A program made the position numbers and the translations under genes. Of a DNA stretch of 12,120 nt, positions 1 through 5,743 are shown piece by piece; positions within the stretch are counted from its first letter, which is position 1, and each line of letters starts with the position of its first letter. This stretch comes from Acidobacteriota bacterium (GTDB taxonomy: Bacteria; Acidobacteriota; Vicinamibacteria; Vicinamibacterales; JAKQTR01). Where the stretch lies: the NCBI GenBank assembly GCA_026393735.1, contig JAPKZP010000132.1:1-12120 (forward strand). Reading direction: 5' to 3'. The notes under the pieces are model-generated. The model worked only from the letters and a program-made list of their open reading frames with translations. It had not been told where the DNA came from and ran no database searches.

Positions 1-64
1 GCGTGGCGTGTTCTTCGTCTTGCATAGCATCACGTCGAGAGAAGGTGGATGAACATCAGGGCCC
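1..64. other. Unassigned window edge
   Basis: No gene can be supported here. One plus-strand frame (2-52) reads a short tail ending at TGA, RGVFFVLHSITSREGG, which could be the C-terminus of an upstream gene, but it is too short to identify. An ATG at 49 overlaps that TGA, but the frame it opens is antisense to the aldolase fragment and has no recognisable domain until the regulator begins at 487. Confidence 0.3.
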
Positions 65-343
65 TCAGCGTGGGTTCTCGTGGGGCCTCGAGGCCACGAG
101 CGCGATCACGTCGGGCTCGTGGCGCGGAACCCGGACCAGCGTCGGGATCCCGCTCGCGTCGGCGGCCCGGACCATCTCCTGTGCCCGCTCGATGCTTAGG
201 CCACCGTGTTCCGCATCGAGGAAGACACAGTCATATCCCAGATAGCCGAGGAACTCTACGAGTTCAGGCGAGGGGAAATGCGGCTGGATGCAGACGAGGC
301 TCTCGTGGGCCCGCAGCGCCCGTCTTGCTGGGTTCGGCCGCAT
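65..343 (-). pseudogene. HpcH/HpaI-family aldolase, truncated 5' fragment
   Basis: This is the N-terminal part of a class II (metal-dependent) aldolase of the HpcH/HpaI family. These enzymes cleave 2-keto-3-deoxy sugar acids or 4-hydroxy-2-oxo acids to pyruvate plus an aldehyde in the cytoplasm. The frame begins MRPNPARRALRAHES and carries the family-typical stretches SPELVEFLGYLGYD (about residues 25-38), VFLDAEHGG (40-48) and TLVRVPRHEPDVIALV (68-83). After that the homology stops: the frame reads ASRPHENPR and ends at TGA, giving about 92 residues where the family has about 250. The Gly-rich GVMVPHV segment and the metal-binding Glu/Asp residues expected further on are absent from all three frames down to position 1. 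The start is firm because GGAGG lies five bases upstream. It diverges from the GntR regulator gene, a usual arrangement for a regulated catabolic gene. The truncation may be a real deletion or rearrangement, or an assembly join. Family assignment is strong; pseudogene status is inferred. Confidence 0.75.
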
Positions 344-348
344 ATCAA

Positions 349-353
349 CCTCC
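349..353 (-). promoter_or_regulatory. Ribosome binding site of the aldolase fragment
   Basis: CCTCC on the plus strand reads GGAGG on the minus strand, five bases before the ATG at 343-341. It fixes the aldolase start and rejects the longer frame that opens at 496, whose extra 51 residues resemble no aldolase N-terminus. It also shows that the 5' end of this gene is intact. Confidence 0.7.
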
Positions 354-402
354 ACCGCCAAGGTTATGGATCGCCCCGCTCCCATCCAAGGTCCATCGTC
401 AG

Positions 403-429
403 GACAAGATCGACAATGGTAAGCTTGTC
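403..429. promoter_or_regulatory. Cluster of GACAA/TTGTC half-sites, possible secondary operator
   Basis: GACAA occurs at 403-407 and 412-416, and TTGTC at 425-429. The 412-416 and 425-429 pair forms an imperfectly spaced inverted repeat with an 8-bp gap. The same half-site builds the perfect palindrome at 445-463, so these may be weaker or auxiliary binding sites for the same GntR-type regulator. They lie between the main palindrome and the aldolase start. Half-sites this short occur by chance, so support comes only from their clustering. Confidence 0.35.
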
Positions 430-444
430 TGTCCACTACATGGC

Positions 445-463
445 TTGTCAAGTACCTTGACAA
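445..463. promoter_or_regulatory. Perfect 19-bp palindrome, probable GntR/FCD operator
   Basis: TTGTCAAG and CTTGACAA (445-452 and 456-463) are exact reverse complements around a 3-bp centre, TAC. This fits the general TNGT...ACNA pattern known for FadR-subfamily GntR regulators. It lies 24 bases before the regulator ATG and about 100 bases before the aldolase start on the other strand. Each arm contains a TTGACA hexamer, one per strand (457-462 plus; 447-452 minus), identical to the sigma-70 -35 consensus, so a bound regulator could block both directions. No convincing -10 element is visible at the matching distance on either strand, so the promoter reading is weaker than the operator reading. 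Confidence 0.65.
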
Positions 464-486
464 CAAAGACGACTTCCGCTCAACAT

Positions 487-1281
487 ATGCACCCAATGGC
501 CATTGCGTCCACCGACCGAACAGAGTGGGGTCCTCAAATCCGGCGCACGGCCATCACGGACGAGGTGATCTCGCGAATCAAGGACCTGATCCTCCAACGT
601 GTCCTGATACCTGGCTGCAAATTGCCGTCGGAGCGCGAACTGGTCAAGGTGCTCGGCGTCAGCCGACCCACTCTTCGCCAGGCGATGAAGGCGCTCCAGG
701 TGCTCGGCATCATCCGCAGTCGCCAGGGCGACGGCTCCTACCTCGAGGAAACCATCAGCGAGAGCCTCAAGGTTTCTTTGGACTTTGCGATTGCCGTCAA
801 AGGCAGGGTCAAGCCGGACCTCTTCGAGACCCGCCAGACGATGGAGGTGAAGTTGGCCGCGCTGGCGGCGGAGCGGCGAACCGAGCAGGACCTCGAGAAC
901 ATGCGGATTGCGCTGGCCGGCATGAGAGCGTCAGCCGGGGTGCCGGATCGGTGGTGTGAGCACGACGTTGAATTCCACACGCGCATTGTCGAGGCCGCCA
1001 AGAACACCGTGATGGCCAGCATCGTCGAAATGCTCGCGCACCTGCTGGTTCAGAGCCGGAACGAAACCGTCAGGTTACTGACCGACTATGAAGGCAGTCT
1101 CAGGAGCCACGAGCGCATCTTCGAGGAGATCGAACGTCAAGACTCGGCCTGCGCCGCCAAAGCGCTGGCCGAGCATTTCAGGCTGATGGAAGACCGCGCC
1201 AGGCTCAGGGGGCTGGCGCGCGGGAGCGAAAACCTGCCAGACGACGCCAGCATCGGAGACCCGATGGAACTCTGCCGTTGA
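487..1281 (+). CDS. GntR-family transcriptional regulator, FadR/FCD type
   Basis: A 264-residue cytoplasmic DNA-binding regulator. Residues about 20-85 form the GntR winged helix-turn-helix, with the hallmark LPSERELVKVLGVSRPTLRQ (46-65) and the wing RSRQGDGSYL (77-86). Residues about 110-235 are the all-helical FCD effector domain, with the canonical metal and ligand residues in place: Asp160 and His164 (HDVEFH), His208 (RSHERI) and His230. The length is normal for the subfamily, whose members usually repress sugar-acid, organic-acid or amino-acid genes and are released by the pathway substrate. The frame is open back to 49, but that part is antisense to the aldolase and looks like no protein, so the ATG at 487 is chosen; the ATG at 496 is an alternative and neither has a clear Shine-Dalgarno site. 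The palindrome at 445-463 just upstream suggests autoregulation and control of the divergent aldolase. It overlaps the transporter gene by 4 bases. The effector is unknown; a hexuronate- or aldarate-type compound is inferred from the neighbours. Confidence 0.93.
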   Translation: MHPMAIASTDRTEWGPQIRRTAITDEVISRIKDLILQRVLIPGCKLPSERELVKVLGVSRPTLRQAMKALQVLGIIRSRQGDGSYLEETISESLKVSLDFAIAVKGRVKPDLFETRQTMEVKLAALAAERRTEQDLENMRIALAGMRASAGVPDRWCEHDVEFHTRIVEAAKNTVMASIVEMLAHLLVQSRNETVRLLTDYEGSLRSHERIFEEIERQDSACAAKALAEHFRLMEDRARLRGLARGSENLPDDASIGDPMELCR

Positions 1282-2678
1282 TCACCACCGCACCGCCTCA
1301 GACGGGACGTGGGCATCACGGAGGTCAAGCAGACCCGACGCCGACGCGTATCGGCTCGGAGCCGGTGGATCGGCCGCCCGGGTCATCACCCGGCAACATC
1401 GGCCGCTACCGCTGGTTGATCTGTCTTCTGCTGTTCGTGATCACGGTCAACAACTACATGGACCGGCAGATGCTGTCGATCGCGGCGCCGGTCATCGCTG
1501 CGCAATACCACTTCAGCAATGGCGATATTGCGCTCATCGCCAATGCGTTTCTGATTGCTTACACCGTCGGGCAATTGTTCGCGGGACTGATTGTCGACCG
1601 CATCGGCGCTAGAAGGGGCATGACGCTCGCGGTGCTCGTGTGGAGCAGCATGTCATTCCTCGTCGTGCTCAGCCGCAGCGTCGCGCAGTTCAGCGTAATT
1701 CGATTCCTGCTGGGCCTGTCGGAGTCCATCAACTATCCCGCCGGTGTCAAGGTCTGCGCGGAGTGGTTTCCACCGAAGGAGCGGGCGACCGCGGTCGGGA
1801 TCTTCCAGAGCGGGTCTGCTATAGGTGCCATGCTCACGCCGGTTGTCGCCGCGTCGCTAATTGTGTGGCTTGGCTGGCAGGCGGCATTCATCGTGGTCGC
1901 CGTGCCCGGTCTGATCTGGCTACCGTTCTGGCTCCGGTACTACGCGCCGGTCGAGAAGAACACCCGACTCGCGGCACGAGAGCGCGCCTACATCCTGGCC
2001 CACCGTACGGAACAAGCAGACCTCGCGCCCGGACAGCGGGTCGGATGGTCGTTCTTTCTCAAGCAGCGGCTGGTCATTGCGGTGGCCGTGGCCAGGTTCC
2101 TCGAGGAGCCGTGCGGGTGGTTCTACTTCACGTGGCTTCCCATCTACTTGAAGAACTACCGTGACGTGTCCCTGATGAACATCGGCGCCCTCCTGATCAT
2201 TCCTTTCCTGACGCTCGATGCCGGCAAGATCGGCGGAGGCTGGATGTCCTCGTGGCTCATGACACATGGCTGGACGCTCGACCGCGCGCGCAAGATCGTG
2301 ATGCTGACCAGCGTCCTGTGCATGGTTGGAAGCATCCCGGCTCTGTGGGCCCCGACACCGTTGGGCTTTGTGCTCTTCATCAGCCTGGCGACATTCGGCC
2401 ACGGCGGCTGGGCCACCACGAGCCAGACGATACCCGGAGATATCGTCGCGCCCCGATTCGTCGGAACGGTGTACGGAATCACCGCGTTTGGTGGCGGCAT
2501 CGGCGCCATCATCTTCACCTACGTGACCGGGAAGCTGGTCGACACCTACGGTTCCTTTACGGGTCCCTTCGTCATTGCAGGCATCTTGCCACTGGTCGCC
2601 TACGCCGCATTCGTCGTGATCGCCGGCGAGATTAAGCCGGTGCAATTCGAGCCCGTCGTCATCCATGGAGCCGTCTGA
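1278..2678 (+). CDS. MFS transporter, anion:cation symporter (ExuT-like) family
   Basis: A 466-residue inner-membrane permease of the major facilitator superfamily with about 12 hydrophobic segments. After a hydrophilic N-terminus of about 40 residues come RYRWLICLLLFVITVNNYMD and RQMLSIAAPVI, the signature of the hexuronate/galactarate (ExuT/GarP) branch. The loop 2-3 motif A is DRIGARRG (about 107-114). The second half carries WLPIYLKNY and GKIGGGWMSSWLMTHGWTLD, followed by RARK, also typical of this branch. Members bring sugar acids or related organic anions into the cytoplasm with protons or cations. The chosen start is TTG at 1278, sharing TTGA with the regulator's stop codon, which suggests translational coupling. 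No strong ribosome binding site precedes it, and a GTG at 1365 would remove most of the hydrophilic extension. The neighbouring FCD regulator and aldolase fragment support a sugar-acid or related carboxylate substrate; the exact one cannot be told. Confidence 0.9.
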   Translation: MITTAPPQTGRGHHGGQADPTPTRIGSEPVDRPPGSSPGNIGRYRWLICLLLFVITVNNYMDRQMLSIAAPVIAAQYHFSNGDIALIANAFLIAYTVGQLFAGLIVDRIGARRGMTLAVLVWSSMSFLVVLSRSVAQFSVIRFLLGLSESINYPAGVKVCAEWFPPKERATAVGIFQSGSAIGAMLTPVVAASLIVWLGWQAAFIVVAVPGLIWLPFWLRYYAPVEKNTRLAARERAYILAHRTEQADLAPGQRVGWSFFLKQRLVIAVAVARFLEEPCGWFYFTWLPIYLKNYRDVSLMNIGALLIIPFLTLDAGKIGGGWMSSWLMTHGWTLDRARKIVMLTSVLCMVGSIPALWAPTPLGFVLFISLATFGHGGWATTSQTIPGDIVAPRFVGTVYGITAFGGGIGAIIFTYVTGKLVDTYGSFTGPFVIAGILPLVAYAAFVVIAGEIKPVQFEPVVIHGAV

Positions 2679-2689
2679 TGCCGTTCCAC

Positions 2690-2725
2690 GGTGGCCGAGC
2701 ACTCAACAGGGCACTCTTCGGCACC
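2690..2725 (+). other. Weak bulged hairpin between transporter and receptor genes
   Basis: GGTG-(G)-CCGA at 2690-2698 can pair with TCGGCACC at 2718-2725, giving eight pairs, one bulged G and a 19-base loop. There is no following T run, so it is not an intrinsic terminator. It could be an RNA processing or stabilising element between the permease and the receptor, or chance pairing in GC-rich DNA. It is the only structure noticed in this 71-bp gap besides the receptor's ribosome binding site. Confidence 0.2.
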
Positions 2726-2738
2726 CAAGCCGAGCCTG

Positions 2739-2743
2739 GGAGG
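2739..2743 (+). promoter_or_regulatory. Ribosome binding site of the TonB-dependent receptor
   Basis: GGAGG (within GGGAGGAC) lies six bases before the ATG at 2750. It decides this start over the in-frame ATG at 2678, which would place 24 residues ahead of an otherwise perfect signal peptide. Confidence 0.8.
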
Positions 2744-2749
2744 ACAGGA

Positions 2750-5662
2750 ATGAAGACCGTTCTCGCATTCGTCGTAGCGGTGTGTCTGTTCGCATCGATC
2801 CCGGCTCACGCCCAAACTGACCTGGGCAGTCTCAGGGGCTATATCAAGGACGAGCAGGGAGGCGTACTCCCGGGCGTCACGGTAACAGCCACGGGTCCGC
2901 AGATCCTCGCGCCCGTCATTGCCGTGACCGATGCTGATGGCTACTACCGGGTACTCAATTTGCCTCCGGGCGCTGTCGTTCTGACGGCTGAGCTGGCTGG
3001 CTTTGCACCGTATCGCCGTGAAGGGATCGTGATGCGGGCCGGCAGCACCTTCAGCATCGACATCGAGATGAGGGTGGGCGGTCTGGCGGAGACCGTCACA
3101 GTCAAGGCCGAGTCGCCGATGATTGAGACCCTCAAGGCGAGCAGCTCGTTCACGATCAGCGGCGAGCTGGTTCGCGCCACCCCAATCACCTCACGGGGGA
3201 TCTTCACTGATACCGTCGACATGGTTCCTGGCGTCGGGTCGCGCCAGGCCAATGATGGCAGCGGCATCCGGATCTACTACTTCATGGGCTCGAGCCAGCT
3301 CGCGAGCTATACGGCCCTGGAAGGCGCACAGTTCGGGGGATTCGCCAATCCCGCACCCGCGCGGACGAGCATGAGCACCGAAACCATCATGGATACGGAA
3401 CTCAGAACGGGCGGTGCCGAGCCGTCCACCCCCTTGACCATGGGCCTCTATCTGAATGTCGTTGCGCCGCAAGGTGGCAATGCCTTCAAGGGAGCGGCGG
3501 GCTTCACGCTCCAGCCCATGGCGTGGAATGCCAACAACAGCAGCGGCGGACGGGTGCCAGGCGGCTTGCCCAAACCAGAGGGCGTTCGCCAGGTGGACCT
3601 GTCACTGGGTGGTCCCATCGTCAAGGACAAGGCGTGGTTCTTCAGCACGTTTCGCTGGGCCTCAGACACGAACGGCATCAGCCGAACCCCTTTGGACCTC
3701 GCCAATCTGACCGCGTTCAGGCCAGGGTTTGAGCCTTTCGACAACACATGGGGCGTCGCGGCAAACCCCTTTGTCAAGGTGACCACGCAGCTCAACCCGA
3801 ACCACGTGCTGTCGACCTTCTACATCTACGACCGCGCGCAATACACCTCGTTCCAGGCGAACGATGCCGACAAGCTCATCTTCCAGTCCGGAGGCGGGTC
3901 GCTGGCGCAAGCCAGGCTGAACTCTCTCTGGGGCGAGCACACAACCTCGACCGTTTCCCTCGCCTACAGCAACAAGGGCAACGCCGGGCAGGACACCTAC
4001 AAGAATCTGATCGGAAGCGGTCCTCAAGTCCTCATCACCAAGGACATATTCCTGTCGAGCGGTCTTCCGACCACGACGGGGACCCTGGTGCGCATGAACA
4101 ACACGCAGTCGAAGAATTTCTCGCCCTCCTCGGCGGTCTACTTTCAGGGCAATGTCACGTACTTCAAGGAGGGGTGGGCAGGCTCTCACGAGTTCAAGGC
4201 CGGACTCGATGCCGCGCCCGCGAGCCACTACGATGTAACGAATGAATACGTGAACGACGGCTTCGTCCTCCAGGAGGATCGGCAGATCGACCCCAGCAAT
4301 CCCGCGGCCGGCACCACGTGGTACCGCAGACAGTACATCACGCCGAGCACGGTGCACACCGTGTCGGCGCGGGACAAGGACATCGCGGTGTACGCCCAGG
4401 ACTCGTGGAAGCCCCACGCCCGGATTACCGCGACGTTCGGCGTTCGCGTGGACTGGGTTCGGCGGTACGATGCGATCTTCAACCTGCAGCGGATGAAGGG
4501 CACGTCGATTGGGCCACGATTCGGCCTGTCGTACCTGGTCACCAAGGATGCCAAGAATGTCTTGCGCTTCTTCGCGGGGCGCATTGCGGATCAGATGGCC
4601 GGCAGCGACGTCGTTGAATCATTCGCGACCATCTCTCCGGTGACCATTCGCGACGTCTACCTCGACAAGACCGGCGCACAGACGACCGTTACCACCAACC
4701 CACCCTCTGCGGCGCTGGCTGCCCTCCAATTCGCCAAGAACCTCCATCAGCCGTACGTCGACGAGTTCATCCTCGGGTACCGGAAGCAGTTTCCCGGACA
4801 GTTCAGTCTCGATGTGTCTGGGCGTCGGCGTATCTTCAAGGACGCATACGGACTGGTGGACATCAACGGCATCTACCCGAGCGGACCCAACCAGCCCTTC
4901 GGTGGTTTTGGCCTGGTCGACCCGACTCGCGGGATCGTCTATCAGGAGGTCAACAACACCTGGAGTTCGGAAGTCGTGACCGCATTGGAGGTGGTGCTGG
5001 CCAAGAACCTCTCGCACAACTTCCAGGCGATGATGAGCCTCTCGCGCCAGTGGCAACATATCGCGGGGACGTGGAACCCGACCGACCCGGCGCGCTTCAT
5101 CCAACCGAACGCATTTGCCAACGATCGCATACTCCCATCGTCATCCGGGAACAACGACAACAACTCCCTGGACGGGACGGGACCCACACCGACCTTTGCG
5201 GGATGGCGGCCCTACTCGCTCCGCCTGGCCGGCAGTTATCTCGCCCCTTGGGGGGTTACGTTGGCCGGTTCGTATGAGGTGTCGTCCGGCGATTACCTCG
5301 GTGTGGTCTACACGAGGTTGGCGGCGGCCGACCCGACCTTCGGACCGTCCACGGTCACCCTGGCCAATGGAACGAAACAGGCGAACCCTCTTGCGACGAC
5401 TATCCGTATCAATTTTCCAACGCGCGGCGAAGGTCAGACGCTCAACGAACCCACAAGGGCCCTGCAGCTGAAGATTGGTCGGGAATTCAAGCTAGGGCGA
5501 AGCGCCGTGACGCCTTCGCTGAACATCTACAATCTCCTCAACTCGGGCGCGAACACGCAGTACGCTACCGGGGCCAACCAGCTCTACAACACGGCATACC
5601 TGTCGGCCACCAACCGGATGCCTGCACGGGCTTTCCAGTTCATGGCCATGTGGCGGTTCTAG
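2750..5662 (+). CDS. TonB-dependent outer-membrane receptor, Oar-like
   Basis: A 970-residue outer-membrane protein. Residues 1-21 are a clear signal peptide (MKTVLAFVVAVCLFASIPAHA, cleavage probably before Gln22). Residues about 25-110 form a carboxypeptidase-regulatory-like beta-sandwich (GSLRGYIKDEQGGVLPGVTV, DADGYYRVLNLPPG), then comes the linker ETVTVKAESPMIE. A divergent plug follows to about residue 250, including VDMVPGVGS (about 156-164). The rest is a beta-barrel with the frequent LGGPIVKDKAWFFSTF (about 286-301) and a C-terminus FQFMAMWRF ending in the terminal Phe used for outer-membrane insertion. Such receptors are typical of Acidobacteriota and Myxococcota, and are thought to import large or scarce ligands using TonB energy, or to take part in surface adhesion or secretion. 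No SusD-like lipoprotein gene lies next to it; the following genes are secreted propeller proteins. Position after a permease gene in the same direction suggests joint regulation. The ligand is unknown, and the domain reading is by eye. Confidence 0.92.
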   Translation: MKTVLAFVVAVCLFASIPAHAQTDLGSLRGYIKDEQGGVLPGVTVTATGPQILAPVIAVTDADGYYRVLNLPPGAVVLTAELAGFAPYRREGIVMRAGSTFSIDIEMRVGGLAETVTVKAESPMIETLKASSSFTISGELVRATPITSRGIFTDTVDMVPGVGSRQANDGSGIRIYYFMGSSQLASYTALEGAQFGGFANPAPARTSMSTETIMDTELRTGGAEPSTPLTMGLYLNVVAPQGGNAFKGAAGFTLQPMAWNANNSSGGRVPGGLPKPEGVRQVDLSLGGPIVKDKAWFFSTFRWASDTNGISRTPLDLANLTAFRPGFEPFDNTWGVAANPFVKVTTQLNPNHVLSTFYIYDRAQYTSFQANDADKLIFQSGGGSLAQARLNSLWGEHTTSTVSLAYSNKGNAGQDTYKNLIGSGPQVLITKDIFLSSGLPTTTGTLVRMNNTQSKNFSPSSAVYFQGNVTYFKEGWAGSHEFKAGLDAAPASHYDVTNEYVNDGFVLQEDRQIDPSNPAAGTTWYRRQYITPSTVHTVSARDKDIAVYAQDSWKPHARITATFGVRVDWVRRYDAIFNLQRMKGTSIGPRFGLSYLVTKDAKNVLRFFAGRIADQMAGSDVVESFATISPVTIRDVYLDKTGAQTTVTTNPPSAALAALQFAKNLHQPYVDEFILGYRKQFPGQFSLDVSGRRRIFKDAYGLVDINGIYPSGPNQPFGGFGLVDPTRGIVYQEVNNTWSSEVVTALEVVLAKNLSHNFQAMMSLSRQWQHIAGTWNPTDPARFIQPNAFANDRILPSSSGNNDNNSLDGTGPTPTFAGWRPYSLRLAGSYLAPWGVTLAGSYEVSSGDYLGVVYTRLAAADPTFGPSTVTLANGTKQANPLATTIRINFPTRGEGQTLNEPTRALQLKIGREFKLGRSAVTPSLNIYNLLNSGANTQYATGANQLYNTAYLSATNRMPARAFQFMAMWRF

Positions 5663-5682
5663 CGGACCTTCGTCCTCAGCGT

Positions 5683-5701
5683 GGCGGGGTCATGCCCCGC
5701 C
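5683..5701 (+). other. GC-rich hairpin between receptor and first propeller gene
   Basis: GGCGGGG (5683-5689) and CCCCGCC (5695-5701) form a perfect seven-pair stem with a five-base loop, TCATG, 20 bases after the receptor stop. There is no T tract after it, so termination would be weak at best. It may protect the receptor mRNA 3' end or reduce read-through into the propeller genes. The structure is seen in the sequence; the role is a guess. Confidence 0.4.
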
Positions 5702-5730
5702 CCGCTGGCAGGATGCCGAGTAATCCAACA

Positions 5731-5735
5731 GGAGG
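5731..5735 (+). promoter_or_regulatory. Ribosome binding site of the first propeller gene
   Basis: GGAGG (AGGAGG from 5730) lies eight bases before GTG at 5744. It selects this GTG over an upstream frame extension that would add 21 residues before the signal peptide and that partly consists of the GC hairpin. Confidence 0.75.
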
Positions 5736-5743
5736 AAGAGCAC

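Noticed and set aside
1..92. Continuation of the aldolase in another frame after the stop at 65
   Set aside because: One alternative frame gives LEAPREPTLRALMF and then stops, and the other stays open but shows none of the expected Gly-rich and metal-binding motifs, so a simple one- or two-base frameshift does not rescue the gene.
49..486. Long N-terminal extension of the regulator frame back to an ATG at 49
   Set aside because: It is antisense to the aldolase and its intergenic region, rich in Arg, Pro, Gly and Ser with no domain, and would make the regulator 410 residues where about 230-265 is normal.
2678..2749. Receptor start at ATG 2678, overlapping the permease stop
   Set aside because: The 24 extra residues precede a complete signal peptide, and a strong GGAGG sits six bases before the ATG at 2750.
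5683..5701. Intrinsic terminator ending the receptor transcript
   Set aside because: The stem is strong but no T run follows, so it is listed only as a hairpin.
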